Notes under the pieces: model-generated
The model's input: the letters and a program-made list of their open reading frames with translations, nothing else
Told to the model about the DNA's origin: nothing
Databases searched by the model: none
DNA from: an uncultured Selenomonas sp.
Lineage (GTDB): Bacteria; Bacillota; Negativicutes; Selenomonadales; Selenomonadaceae
Reading direction: 5' to 3'
NCBI GenBank assembly: GCA_934202005.1
Contig: CAKPXP010000003.1
Span: forward strand, 62,001 to 126,000
Length of the DNA: 64,000 nucleotides
Translations under genes and position numbers: made by a program
Shown here: piece by piece, positions 27,425 through 36,646 of the stretch
Layout: every line of letters starts with the position of its first letter
Position numbering within the stretch: position 1 is the first letter of the stretch

Positions 27425-28217
27425 TCTGGATGAGACGGTTCTTTTGAAAAAGGTGAATCCCTCTCGTCCCCGGAGTGAGGATACCCGATCCATGCCGGCG
27501 GTACAGCCGCCTGGCGGGGATCCTGCACTGACGCAGGAGACGCGGCGTGGTACGGTACATGAGCTTGATCCCTTGCCGCCGGATAGACTGCAGAGGCAGC
27601 CGGAGAAAGTCTCGTTCTGGACGAAGCGCCGCAAGAAAAAAGCCATTCTCGCGGGCGGTTTTCTCTGCGCGCTCTTGCTCGGCTTTCTTTTTGCCGGTTA
27701 CAAACAGCATCAGGAAGAGGAACAGGCTACGCGTGCACGTATCCAGCAGGAACAGGCAGCTAACCAGGCGAGGGACGCTGCGTCTCTGGCAGCGAAAAAG
27801 GCGGAATTGGAACAGGAAAAGCAGGAACTTGAGAAAAAGAAGCAGGAGCTCATGCTGCAGGCGGCGCGCGCAGAGGGTAAGAACGAGCAGCTAGCGGAGG
27901 ATCGTGGCTCGCTGCTCGGCAAGCTCGTGGACAAGGTAACGGGCGGCAGGGAGAAGCAGAAAGCAGCCAATACGGCGGAAAGGGACGCGGCCAAACAGGC
28001 GGCGCAACAGGTAGATGCTTCCCTTGCGCAGGCGCAGCAGATGCTCGATGATGTCAACGCGCAGCTCGATCATAACGGCAAGCTGCAGGAAGCGGCAGAA
28101 ACTGTCCGCACAGGCGCACAGGATGCCTATGAAAACCACAAGGATGTCATCGACCGTGTGGGGACGTATCTCATAGATGGAATCCGGCTCGCTGCAGATA
28201 AGATCTTGCAGCGCTGA
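27411..28217 (+). CDS. Single-pass membrane protein with extracytoplasmic coiled coil
   Basis: 268 residues, not recognised. A charged, Pro-rich cytosolic N-terminus (1-70) ends in a basic stop TKRRKKK; one membrane segment follows (about 79-97). After it comes a long Gln/Glu/Lys/Ala-rich coiled coil (about 100-215) and a helical C-terminus ending near DGIRLAADKILQR. The topology would put the coiled coil outside the membrane. ATG 27411 has GGAGGGG ahead; the frame is open from 27372. It is the last gene of the NYN set, and two hairpins follow. Confidence 0.7.
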   Translation: MRKNDLDETVLLKKVNPSRPRSEDTRSMPAVQPPGGDPALTQETRRGTVHELDPLPPDRLQRQPEKVSFWTKRRKKKAILAGGFLCALLLGFLFAGYKQHQEEEQATRARIQQEQAANQARDAASLAAKKAELEQEKQELEKKKQELMLQAARAEGKNEQLAEDRGSLLGKLVDKVTGGREKQKAANTAERDAAKQAAQQVDASLAQAQQMLDDVNAQLDHNGKLQEAAETVRTGAQDAYENHKDVIDRVGTYLIDGIRLAADKILQR

Positions 28218-28224
28218 TGCGTTG

Positions 28225-28285
28225 GCTGCTGGCATCGGTTTTACATATCAGCAGTTTTTTGCCAGGCGCAGCTTTTGCTGCGCCT
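28225..28285 (+). terminator. Tandem hairpins closing the NYN gene set
   Basis: CTGCTG (28226-28231) with CAGCAG (28249-28254) followed by TTTTTT, then a stronger stem AGGCGCAGC (28264-28272) with GCTGCGCCT (28277-28285). Confidence 0.6.
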
Positions 28286-28348
28286 CTCGTTTATCCACGG
28301 ACAAGCAGACTGCGTGCATGTGGACGGTATTTTTAGGAGGAGTGTGGC

Positions 28349-29965
28349 ATGAGACGCCGTTTTGTTGCAGGGCTTTTCCTGCTGGCATTGCTCATGGTGG
28401 CAGCCGCCTGTACCTATGCCTTCTGGCCGCGTTCCCCGCAGAGCGAACCGGGGGTAGCAATTCAGCCGGCAGGGGATGTTCCTGCGGATGTTATGGCGGA
28501 TGTCAGAGAGGCGGCAGCGGGGTTTTCCTGCTTGGCGGCTGACGCAGGTGTGCCGCTCGCGCATGGCGTTACGCTCTTTGTCGCACCGACGCAGGAGGAA
28601 TATGAGCGTGTGCTGACGCAGCAGTTCTCCCATTCAGAGGAAGAGGCTGCGAAGATTTCCGCGATTTCAGGCGGTTGGACTGGCGGCAAACAGGGAAAGA
28701 CAGCGCTCAATGGTGCCGCGGGGGTCATGCAGGATAGGAGCGGCCGCATGAGCACGACGGCGCATGAGCTGTTCCATCAGCTCCAGTACGACCTCAGCCA
28801 CGGCAATGATGCAGGAGAGCAGGCGCTCTTCTGGCTCGAGGAAGGGAGCGCTGACTATGTCGGTGCGCTCGTCGCGGAGCAGTGCGGCGGCAAGTCGTTG
28901 CACAAATGGGAGCAGGACACCATGTTTGACCTGCGTAGGGCGCAGGAGACGGTAAACGCGAAGGAACTCGTGCATTGCAGCCCCCAACGGCGGATGCAGC
29001 TCATGGAGAAGAAATACCACTCGTATCAGCTTGCGGATGCCATGGTCATCTGTCTCGTGCAGAAGCAGGCGAAGGGAACAGAGCTCGCCGCAATCGTGCG
29101 CTATTTTCGGGCACTCGCTGATACGCGCAGCGGGGAGGAGGCGTTCTCCCAGGCATTCGGCATGACGCACGCGCAGTTTCTGCAAGAATTTCAACAGTGG
29201 TATGTTCAGGAACGTCACCTGCCGTTCGCGGCGCATGTTATCGCACGCCCTGGCGTCTCTGCTGCGCTTGCCGCCGACGTGAAGACGCAGGCGGCAGCGG
29301 TGCAGCCTATGCTCGCCGGGATGTACGGCCAGCGCCTTTGTGGACGCTACGACCTCATCCTCGCGGCGGATGCGGCAGATTTTATCCAGGCGATTGCGGA
29401 GAACTGCGCCGTTACACAGGACAAGGCGCGGGAGCTGGCCACGGGCAGTCTCTGGATCCAGGACGGCAGCACCATTGTCGTGCAAGCGGGCGAGCTTGGC
29501 GACGGCAAACAGCGCATCTTCAGCGTGGGTGCGCTTTGCGCGCGCCTCTTGGAGACGCAGGTCGCCGACAAGAGAGAGGAGTCAGTGGCATGGCTGGATC
29601 GCGGCATGATCTACCTCGCCGGCATCCGTGCGCTCGAGCAGGCAGGGCAGGGTCGCTATGTTGATTACCGTCGCGGCTGGCAGCAGGCGGTGCGCCGGGC
29701 AGGTGCCGTTCCGTCTCTTGAGCAGCTGTTGACAGCAGATGGCATGCGCGAGGCATCGGAAAGCTATGGTGACGACATCGTCAACGAGCTGGCGGAGTTT
29801 GCTGCGGACGAGCTCATGACGCGTTTCGGCTGGAGCAGCTATCGTGCCTATCTCCAACAGGTGCGACGCCTGGGGAGCGAGCGCGAGGCGTTCCGCGAGG
29901 TGTACGGACGCGATACCGCAGCGTATGCGAGGGAGCTCGAGCTTGCGCGTACTTCCAGGCGCTGA
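28349..29965 (+). CDS. Lipoprotein-like gluzincin metallopeptidase with degenerate second domain
   Basis: 538 residues. The N-terminus MRRRF plus a hydrophobic stretch ends at VAAAC (C21), a plausible lipobox. HELFH at 139-143 followed by EE at 164-165 (WLEEGSADY) is the zinc signature of gluzincins with a 25-residue spacing. A second region (about 365-538) follows the same pattern: a helix IFSVGALCARLL in place of the HExxH helix, then AWLDRGMIYLAG in place of WLEEGSADYVG, then SEREAFREVYG mirroring GEEAFSQAFG of the first copy. The second copy lacks all zinc ligands. Substrate unknown. The short element at 29984 lies 19 bases after the stop. Confidence 0.7.
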   Translation: MRRRFVAGLFLLALLMVAAACTYAFWPRSPQSEPGVAIQPAGDVPADVMADVREAAAGFSCLAADAGVPLAHGVTLFVAPTQEEYERVLTQQFSHSEEEAAKISAISGGWTGGKQGKTALNGAAGVMQDRSGRMSTTAHELFHQLQYDLSHGNDAGEQALFWLEEGSADYVGALVAEQCGGKSLHKWEQDTMFDLRRAQETVNAKELVHCSPQRRMQLMEKKYHSYQLADAMVICLVQKQAKGTELAAIVRYFRALADTRSGEEAFSQAFGMTHAQFLQEFQQWYVQERHLPFAAHVIARPGVSAALAADVKTQAAAVQPMLAGMYGQRLCGRYDLILAADAADFIQAIAENCAVTQDKARELATGSLWIQDGSTIVVQAGELGDGKQRIFSVGALCARLLETQVADKREESVAWLDRGMIYLAGIRALEQAGQGRYVDYRRGWQQAVRRAGAVPSLEQLLTADGMREASESYGDDIVNELAEFAADELMTRFGWSSYRAYLQQVRRLGSEREAFREVYGRDTAAYARELELARTSRR

Positions 29966-29979
29966 GGCGATATTGTTCC

Positions 29980-30146
29980 TTGAGGAAACGCTGATTAATT
30001 CGGCACCCTGCCTTTGCGTATCTGCACTGTCCTCTCGCCCTCGACAATCCTCAGCGTAGCTCTGCTACGCCTCCGGTTTGTCTCCTGGAGAGATACAGCG
30101 CATCTACGCAAATCCAGGGTACCTCATTTAATCAGCGTTTCCTTGA
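29980..30146. mobile_element. MITE-like element, copy 1
   Basis: The element is 29984-30142 (159 bp). The 15-base ends GGAAACGCTGATTAA (29984-29998) and TTAATCAGCGTTTCC (30128-30142) are perfect inverted repeats. A 4-bp direct repeat TTGA flanks it (29980-29983 and 30143-30146). The interior is itself partly palindromic (TTTGCGTA with TACGCAAA, and GCGTAGC with GCTACGC). It has no coding capacity. The second copy at 43876 is very similar throughout. Confidence 0.85.
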
Positions 30147-30171
30147 ATTTCTCCTTGGTTTGTGATATGAT
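30143..30171 (+). promoter_or_regulatory. Promoter of the pheST T-box leader
   Basis: TTGAAT (30143-30148) and TATGAT (30166-30171), spacer 17. The first four bases of the -35 box are the right-hand direct repeat of the MITE-like element. Confidence 0.65.
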
Positions 30172-30182
30172 TCAAGATAACT

Positions 30183-30413
30183 TGTGATGAAGAAGGAAAG
30201 TAGACCGTCTCGCTGCCGCAAGAGAGTCCCGTCGCTGGAAAGGGATGGCAGAGCGCGGAGGAAGTTCCCTTTGGAGCAGCCGGGGGAAGCCCATGCGGGT
30301 GGTAGTCCGGACGTTGGCCGCGCTAAGGCCGCAAAGCGATAAATCAGGGTGGTACCGCGAAGACATGCCTTCGCCCCTGCTGCGTATGCAGTAGAGGCGA
30401 GGGTTTTATTTTT
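30183..30413 (+). ncRNA. T-box riboswitch (phenylalanine) upstream of pheS
   Basis: Leader that senses uncharged tRNA-Phe. The canonical T-box AGGGTGGTACCGCG is at 30346-30359. The terminator stem CCTTCGCC (30368-30375) with GGCGAGGG (30396-30403) is followed by TTTTATTTTT. The Stem I region spans about 30185-30285; a TTC at 30265-30267, just before the closing CCTTT, is the likely Phe specifier codon (inferred from position, and the gene served fits). The 5' end is approximate. Confidence 0.92.
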
Positions 30414-30428
30414 GGGAGGCTATTGTAC

Positions 30429-31457
30429 ATGGAAGAAAAAATCGAACAGCTGAAGGCGCAGGCAGCCGAGGCAATCCAGCAGGCGGCGGGCAGTCTCACG
30501 GAGCTCGATGAGATCCGCGTGAAGTTCCTCGGCAAGAAGGGAGCGTTCACCTCTATCCTGCGCGGCATGGGCGCGCTCGCGAAGGAGGATCGTCCGAAGA
30601 TCGGCAAGGTCGTCAACGAGGCCAAAGCGCAGATCGAGGCGCTGATTGCCGAGAAGAATGAGGAGCTCAGGCAGCGCGCGCTCGCCGATAAGCTCGCGAG
30701 CGAAAAGATCGACGTGACGCTTCCGGGGCGTCGCCAGCCGCTCGGACACCTTCATCCGCTGACGCTGACGCTCGCGCGCATCAAGGATATTTTCTTCCGC
30801 ATGGGCTTCTCCGTCGAGGAAGGGCCGGAGATCGAGAAGGATTATTTCAATTTCGAAGCGCTCAACCTGCCGAAGGATCATCCGGCGCGCGATATGCAGG
30901 ACTCGTTCTACATCACGGAGGATATCCTCATGCGCTCGCAGACGTCTCCTGTGCAGGCGCGCACGATGCAGAAGAATGAGCCGAACACGCCGATCCGCAT
31001 GATTGCGCCGGGACGCGTCTATCGCCGCGACGAATACGATGCGACGCATTCTCCGATGTTCACCCAGGTCGAGGGACTCGTCATCGACAAGGGCATCACG
31101 ATGGCGGACCTCAAGGGAACGCTCGAGCTGTTCCTGCACCAGATTTTCAGCGAGGATGTCAAGGTGCGCCTGCGTCCGAGCTTTTTCCCGTTCACGGAGC
31201 CGTCGGCGGAGGTCGATATCTCTTGCGTCATGTGCCACGGCAAGGGCTGCAAGGTCTGCAAGGGTACGGGCTGGCTGGAGATTCTCGGCGCAGGCATGGT
31301 GCATCCACATGTGCTCGAGATGAGTGGCTACGACCCGAAGGTCGTGAGCGGCTTCGCGTTCGGCATGGGGGTCGAGCGCATCGCGATGCTTTCCTATGGC
31401 GTGGATGACCTGCGCCTGTTCTACGATAACGACATGCGTTTCCTGCGCCAGTTCTGA
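30429..31457 (+). CDS. pheS: Phenylalanyl-tRNA synthetase alpha subunit
   Basis: Catalytic subunit of the class II (alpha-beta)2 enzyme. An N-terminal coiled coil (about residues 1-85) precedes the catalytic domain with motif 2 ([21 protein letters not shown]) and motif 3 ([11 protein letters not shown]). A Cys cluster [12 protein letters not shown] is typical for Firmicute PheS. ATG 30429 is chosen over TTG 30423 because GGGAGG (30414-30419) is nine bases ahead of it. 342 residues. T-box control. Confidence 0.97.
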   Translation: MEEKIEQLKAQAAEAIQQAAGSLTELDEIRVKFLGKKGAFTSILRGMGALAKEDRPKIGKVVNEAKAQIEALIAEKNEELRQRALADKLASEKIDVTLPGRRQPLGHLHPLTLTLARIKDIFFRMGFSVEEGPEIEKDYFNFEALNLPKDHPARDMQDSFYITEDILMRSQTSPVQARTMQKNEPNTPIRMIAPGRVYRRDEYDATHSPMFTQVEGLVIDKGITMADLKGTLELFLHQIFSEDVKVRLRPSFFPFTEPSAEVDISCVMCHGKGCKVCKGTGWLEILGAGMVHPHVLEMSGYDPKVVSGFAFGMGVERIAMLSYGVDDLRLFYDNDMRFLRQF

Positions 31458-31519
31458 ACGGTCGGGACGGTATTGCGCGTCGGTGCGCGCAGGAACATGG
31501 CAAGTGAAGGGAGAAAACT

Positions 31520-33955
31520 ATGCAGGTTTCGATAAAATGGCTGAAGGATTATATTGATTTTGACTGGTCGGCGGAGGAACTCGCGGATCGTTTCACGATG
31601 GCGGGCGTGCCGGTGGAAAACGTCATCCGCGCGGATGAGGGGCTCGACCATGTGGTCACGGGCCGCATCGAGGAAATCACGCCGCATCCGGACTCTGACC
31701 ACCTGCAGGTCTGCCAGATGAATGTGGGCGGCAAAGAGCGCATCCAGATCATCACGGGCGCGCAGAACGTTGCGCAGGGGCAGATCGTGCCGGTGGCGAT
31801 GGTTGGCGCGCATCTGCCGAATGGCATGCACATCAAGAAGGGCAAGTTGCGCGGTCTGCCATCGAACGGCATGCTCTGCTCGGCGGGAGAGCTGCACCTC
31901 GACCTCACGAAGCTCACAGAGGAGGAGAAGGACGGCATTTACATCCTGCCGTCAGATACGCCGGTCGGCGTGCCGGCGAAGGATGTGCTCGGCCTCGACG
32001 ATGTTGTGCTCGAGTTCGAGCTCACGGCGAACCGCGGCGATTGCTTCAGCGTGCTCGGTCTCGTGCGCGAAATCGCCGTGCTCACGGGCAACGAGCCGAA
32101 GTGGCCGGTTATTCGCTGTGAGGAGGACGATGCAGCCAAGACGGCCGACCTCATCCAGACGGGCATCGAGGCAACGGATCTCTGCGATCGCTTCAGCGTG
32201 CGCATGGTGAAGAATGTCAAGGTCGCGCCGTCTCCTGAGTGGATGCAGCAGCGCCTTGAGGGGGCCGGCATCCGCGCCATCAACAACGTCGTCGATGTGA
32301 CGAACTTCGTCATGCTCGAGCTCGGGCAGCCGATGCATGCCTATGATTACGATGAGATCACGGGGCATACGCTCACGGCGCGTCGCGCCAAGGCGGGGGA
32401 GAACCTCCACACGCTCGACGACAGCTCGCGCGTCGCCAAGGGAGAGGAACTCGTCATCGCGGACAGCGAGCATCCCGCGGGCCTTGCCGGCATCATGGGC
32501 GGGCTCGAGAGCGAGGTCACGGAGAAGACGACGACGGTCGTCTTCGAGGCGGCGTCCTTCTATGGGCCAAGCATCCGCCGCACGGCGCGCGCCTGCGGCC
32601 TGCACTCCGAGGCATCGGGACGGTTCGAGCGCGGCGTCGATGTGACGAATACGCCGCGCGCGCTCGAACGCGCCTGCCAGCTGTTGCAGGAGATGGGGGC
32701 CTGCACGGTCACACAGGGCATCGTGGACTGCTACCCGCAGCCGAAGACGCCCGTGACCATCGACTTCACGGCGGCGCAGATCAACGGGCGCCTTGGCACG
32801 GAGTTGCCCGGGAGTCGCATGGTGGACATCCTCACGAAGCTTGGATTCGCCATCGAGGAGACGGGCGAGGAGCGTTACCGCGCGACTGTGCCATCCTGGC
32901 GCAACGACTGCACTTACATGGAGGATCTCTCCGAGGAGGTCGCGCGCATCTACGGCTTCGACAACATCGCGGGCACGACGCCGTTCGGCCGCATGATGCA
33001 GGGACGCCAGAGCGCAAGGCAGACCTTCATCGAGCGCATCAAGCAGACCCTTGCCGCGCTCGGCATGACGGAGGAGCTTTCCTTCAGCTTCACGAGCACG
33101 GAGCTCCTCGATAAGTTGCGCGTGCCGCAGGAAAGCGAGCTTCGCCGCGCCATTCCCATCATGAACCCGCTCACGGACGAGGCGCCGCTCGTGCGCACCT
33201 GCCTCTTGACGAGCATCATGGAGAATGCCGTGCGCAATTTCTCCCGCAAGAACATGGACCTCAGGCTCTTCGATGTGGCACCGGTGTTCTATCCGAAGCA
33301 GCTGCCGCTCACGGAACTGCCGGAGGAAAAGACGAAGCTCGTCGGCCTCATTACGGGGCGCAGGCAGGAAGTCGGCTGGAACCAGGGCAATGAGCAGGTG
33401 GACTTCTACGATATGAAAGGCATTGTCGAGGAGCTCTTTGCGCGGCTCGGCATCAGCAAGTATACGGTCGAGGCGGGAGAGCATTTCGCACTCCATTCGG
33501 GCAAGACGGCCTGCTTCAAGAAAGGGCGCGAGGTAATCGCCGTCGTCGGTGAGCTCCATCCGGAGGCGGCGGAGAATTTCGGCATCAAGCAGAAGGTCTA
33601 TCTCTTCGAGATGGATGTCGAGACGCTCATGAAATACACGGCGAAGAATTTCCATTTCGAGTCTCTGCCGAAATATCCGGCCATCGCGCGCGATCTCGCG
33701 ATGCTCGTCGATGAGGATGTAGCGGCGGCGGACATCGAGCGCGTCATCGCGAAGCACGGCGGCAAGCATTTCACGGGCGTGACGCTCTTCGATGTCTATA
33801 CGGGCAAGCAGGTCGCGGCTGGCAAGAAGAGCCTCGCGTTCAATCTGACGTTCCAGAGTAAGGACCGCACGCTCAAGGACGAGGAAGCCGATGCGGCCTT
33901 CCAGCAGATCCTCGCGGCGGTCGAGCAGCAGTTCCACGCCGAACTTCGTGCATAA
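31520..33955 (+). CDS. pheT: Phenylalanyl-tRNA synthetase beta subunit
   Basis: 811 residues, full length. In order: the N-terminal tRNA-binding OB domain (about 40-155), the B3/B4 editing domain around residues 210-400, the B5 domain (about 405-480), the catalytic-like core, and the C-terminal ferredoxin-fold anticodon-binding domain ending LTFQSKDRTLKDEEAD. It follows pheS after 62 bases on the same transcript. Confidence 0.97.
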   Translation: MQVSIKWLKDYIDFDWSAEELADRFTMAGVPVENVIRADEGLDHVVTGRIEEITPHPDSDHLQVCQMNVGGKERIQIITGAQNVAQGQIVPVAMVGAHLPNGMHIKKGKLRGLPSNGMLCSAGELHLDLTKLTEEEKDGIYILPSDTPVGVPAKDVLGLDDVVLEFELTANRGDCFSVLGLVREIAVLTGNEPKWPVIRCEEDDAAKTADLIQTGIEATDLCDRFSVRMVKNVKVAPSPEWMQQRLEGAGIRAINNVVDVTNFVMLELGQPMHAYDYDEITGHTLTARRAKAGENLHTLDDSSRVAKGEELVIADSEHPAGLAGIMGGLESEVTEKTTTVVFEAASFYGPSIRRTARACGLHSEASGRFERGVDVTNTPRALERACQLLQEMGACTVTQGIVDCYPQPKTPVTIDFTAAQINGRLGTELPGSRMVDILTKLGFAIEETGEERYRATVPSWRNDCTYMEDLSEEVARIYGFDNIAGTTPFGRMMQGRQSARQTFIERIKQTLAALGMTEELSFSFTSTELLDKLRVPQESELRRAIPIMNPLTDEAPLVRTCLLTSIMENAVRNFSRKNMDLRLFDVAPVFYPKQLPLTELPEEKTKLVGLITGRRQEVGWNQGNEQVDFYDMKGIVEELFARLGISKYTVEAGEHFALHSGKTACFKKGREVIAVVGELHPEAAENFGIKQKVYLFEMDVETLMKYTAKNFHFESLPKYPAIARDLAMLVDEDVAAADIERVIAKHGGKHFTGVTLFDVYTGKQVAAGKKSLAFNLTFQSKDRTLKDEEADAAFQQILAAVEQQFHAELRA

Positions 33956-33967
33956 GCGGGTGATGGG

Positions 33968-34222
33968 ATGGACAAGACGACACGCAAGAAAGTAAACGTG
34001 GAGATCTTTGGCGATACGTATCCGTTCCGTACGGATGGAGATCCCCAGGAGTTCAAGAAGCTCGCGGCCTTTGTGGACAAGCACATGCAGCGTGCCGCGA
34101 AGCGGACGCGCAGCCTTGATACGCGCAAGATCGCGGTTCTTTCGGCGCTCGAGCTCGCGGATGAATATTTTAAGCTCAAGAAGGATTACGATGAGCTCGT
34201 CGAGCTGTTAGAGGATAAGTGA
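33968..34222 (+). CDS. zapA: Cell division protein ZapA
   Basis: 84-residue FtsZ-ring stabiliser. The N-terminal beta part (VNVEIFGDTYPFRTDG) and a C-terminal helix for coiled-coil dimerisation match short Firmicute ZapA. It sits directly behind pheT, a frequent place for zapA. Confidence 0.88.
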   Translation: MDKTTRKKVNVEIFGDTYPFRTDGDPQEFKKLAAFVDKHMQRAAKRTRSLDTRKIAVLSALELADEYFKLKKDYDELVELLEDK

Positions 34223-34232
34223 GGGGTCAAGC

Positions 34233-35690
34233 ATGACACAATTCGATCAGAGAAATCTCTCGATGATGATGGATTTCTACGAAATGACGATGGCGAACGG
34301 CTACTTCGCGGATCATGACAAGGATACCAAGGTCGCGTTCGATGTCTTTTACCGCAAAAACCCGGATGAGGGCGGCTTCGCCATCTTTGCGGGGCTCGAG
34401 CAGGTCATCGAGTATGTGGAGAACATGCGGTTTTCCGAGCGCGACATCGAGTATTTCCGCGCGCAGCACATGTTCTCCGAGGCGTTCCTCGACTATCTGC
34501 GGGACTTCCGCTTCACGGGAGATATCTACGCGATGCCCGAGGGGACGGTCATGTATCCTGATGAGCCGATTCTCACCGTCGTCGGCTCGCTCATCGACGC
34601 ACAGCTCGTCGAGACGGCCATCCTCGCGCAGATCAACCACCAGTCGCTCATCGCGACGAAATCGCGCCGCATCTGCAGGGCGGCGGCTGGGCGCGCCGTC
34701 TCCGATTTCGGTGCGCGGCGCGCGCACAACATGGACGCGGCGACATACGGCGCACGCGCGGCCTATATCGGCGGCGTCGTCGGCACGGCGACGGTCTCTG
34801 CGGGACAGATGTTCGGCATCCCCATCAGCGGCACGATGGCGCACAGCTGGGTGATGTTCTACGGTGACGAATACGAGGCGTTCAAGAAATACGCGCAGAC
34901 GTACCCCGATGCGACGGTACTGCTCGTCGACACTTATGACGTCATCCATTCCGGCATCCCCAATGCCATTCGCGTCGCCCACGAGATTCTCGAGCCGATG
35001 GGCAAGCGGCTGCTCGGCATTCGCATTGATTCCGGCGACCTCGCGTATCTTTCGAAGCGTGTGCGCAAGATGCTCGACGCGGCGGGTCTCCCGGACTGCA
35101 AGATCGTCGTCTCGAACAGCCTCGACGAGTTCACCGTGGCGTCTCTGCTCTCGCAGGGAGCGTGCATCGACAGCTTCGGCATCGGCGAGCGGCTCATCAC
35201 GGCGAAGTCCGAGCCGGTCTTCGGTGCCGTCTACAAGCTCGCGGCCGTCGGTGAGAACGGCGAGTTCGCGCCGCGTATCAAGGTCTCAGAGAACGTCGAA
35301 AAAATCACGAATCCGGGGCTCAAGGATCTCTACCGCGTCTATGACGCGGACGGCCATGCCGTCGCGGATCTCCTGGCCCTCTGTGGCGAGCCGGTCGATA
35401 TGGCGGAGCCGTTCCGCTACGTCGACCCGCAGAAGCCGTGGAAGAACCGTTCCTTCGAGGGCTGCACGGTCAAGAACCTCCGCCGCCTCTACGTCAAGGC
35501 CGGCAAGCGCACAGTCGAGCTGCCGAAGCTCGATGCGATCCGCGACTACGTCAGGCAGCAGCTCGACACGGAGATCTGGGAGGAGGAGCAGCGCTTCGAG
35601 AACCCGCATCGCCACTACCTCGATATGACACCCGACTACTATGAGATGAAGATGGGACTGCTCTACGAGACGCGCAAGCAGCACGGCTGA
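34233..35690 (+). CDS. pncB: Nicotinate phosphoribosyltransferase
   Basis: Makes nicotinate mononucleotide from nicotinate and PRPP in NAD salvage. The N-terminus with LSMMMDFYEMTMANGYF and the segments around SRRICRAAAGRAVSDFGARRAH and GIRIDSGDLAYLSK are diagnostic of the long bacterial type. 485 residues. It lies 10 bases after zapA and next to aroE. Confidence 0.95.
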   Translation: MTQFDQRNLSMMMDFYEMTMANGYFADHDKDTKVAFDVFYRKNPDEGGFAIFAGLEQVIEYVENMRFSERDIEYFRAQHMFSEAFLDYLRDFRFTGDIYAMPEGTVMYPDEPILTVVGSLIDAQLVETAILAQINHQSLIATKSRRICRAAAGRAVSDFGARRAHNMDAATYGARAAYIGGVVGTATVSAGQMFGIPISGTMAHSWVMFYGDEYEAFKKYAQTYPDATVLLVDTYDVIHSGIPNAIRVAHEILEPMGKRLLGIRIDSGDLAYLSKRVRKMLDAAGLPDCKIVVSNSLDEFTVASLLSQGACIDSFGIGERLITAKSEPVFGAVYKLAAVGENGEFAPRIKVSENVEKITNPGLKDLYRVYDADGHAVADLLALCGEPVDMAEPFRYVDPQKPWKNRSFEGCTVKNLRRLYVKAGKRTVELPKLDAIRDYVRQQLDTEIWEEEQRFENPHRHYLDMTPDYYEMKMGLLYETRKQHG

Positions 35691-35701
35691 GGAGGATGAA
35701 G

Positions 35702-36568
35702 ATGCTGACAGGAAAGACTGGAAATCTCGGTGTCATGGGCTGGCCAATCGCGCATTCCCTCTCGCCTGCGATGCAGAACGCGGCCCTCGCTAAGGCTGGG
35801 ATCGACTACGTTTATACCGCGCTGCCTGTGGAGCCGGTACACCTCGCAGCGGCCGTCGCCGGTCTGCGCGCGCTGCGTTTCCGAGGCTGGAACGTGACCA
35901 TACCGCACAAGCAGGCGATGATCGACTTGCTCGATGAAATCGACGAGGACGCGCAGATCATCGGCGCGGTGAACACAGTCGTGCAGGAAAACGGCAGACT
36001 CATGGGCTTCAATACCGATGTCGCGGGATTTCTCGCGGGTCTTGCAGGTGCAGGCTTCTCTCTGACGCAGAAGCGCGTGGTTCTGCTCGGTGCGGGCGGG
36101 GCCGCCCGCGCCGTGCTCTGGGGCCTCATCAAGTCAGGGGCTTCCCGTGTCACCATCGGCGTGCGTCATCCGGAAAAGGCGGAGATGCTGCGCCAGGCAT
36201 TCGCGCCCAAGGCATCGACGCTTGGCACGGAGCTTGCCGTCTATCACTGGGAGGAGGAGCGGTTCCATGCCGAGCTCGCCCAGGCCGCGCTGCTCGTCAA
36301 CACGACGCCGCTCGGCATGGCGCCGAGGACAGAGGTGGCGCCGCCCATCGACTGGGAGCAGGTGCATCCGGAGGCGTTTGTCTACGACATCATCTACACG
36401 CCGCGCCAGACGCGGTTCCTGCGGGAGGCGGCGGAGCACGGCCATCCCACACGCAACGGTGAGGATATGCTCGTGGGGCAGGGCGCAGAGGCGTTCCGGC
36501 TCTGGTTCGGTCAGGAACCGGATCGCGCGCTCATGAAGGAGACGCTGCGGGCCCAGCTCACGGCGTAG
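35702..36568 (+). CDS. aroE: Shikimate dehydrogenase
   Basis: NADPH-dependent reduction of 3-dehydroshikimate. The N-terminal substrate motif GWPIAHSLSPAMQNAAL, the catalytic Lys in NVTIPHKQ, and the nucleotide motif GAGGAARA are present. ATG 35702 is preferred, with GGAGG (35691-35695) six bases ahead; ATG 35696 abuts the RBS. 288 residues. It ends at a strong two-way terminator. Confidence 0.95.
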   Translation: MLTGKTGNLGVMGWPIAHSLSPAMQNAALAKAGIDYVYTALPVEPVHLAAAVAGLRALRFRGWNVTIPHKQAMIDLLDEIDEDAQIIGAVNTVVQENGRLMGFNTDVAGFLAGLAGAGFSLTQKRVVLLGAGGAARAVLWGLIKSGASRVTIGVRHPEKAEMLRQAFAPKASTLGTELAVYHWEEERFHAELAQAALLVNTTPLGMAPRTEVAPPIDWEQVHPEAFVYDIIYTPRQTRFLREAAEHGHPTRNGEDMLVGQGAEAFRLWFGQEPDRALMKETLRAQLTA

Positions 36569-36579
36569 GAGTGAGACAG

Positions 36580-36628
36580 AAAAGAGCCGGGAAACTCTCA
36601 CGCACAGAGTGAAAGTCCCGGCTCTTTT
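36580..36628. terminator. Bidirectional terminator between aroE and the minus-strand small ORF
   Basis: 13-base stem AAAAGAGCCGGGA (36580-36592) with TCCCGGCTCTTTT (36616-36628). A/T runs on both sides let it serve aroE on the plus strand and the small ORF on the minus strand. Confidence 0.88.
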
Positions 36629-36646
36629 CCTTTCGAGAGATGCGGC

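Noticed and set aside
28261-28290. Second hairpin after the NYN set as a stand-alone terminator
   Set aside because: It lacks a following T-run; retained only as part of the tandem hairpin feature.
31952-34084. 710-residue open frame on the minus strand
   Set aside because: Shadow of pheT; low complexity and no RBS or motif.
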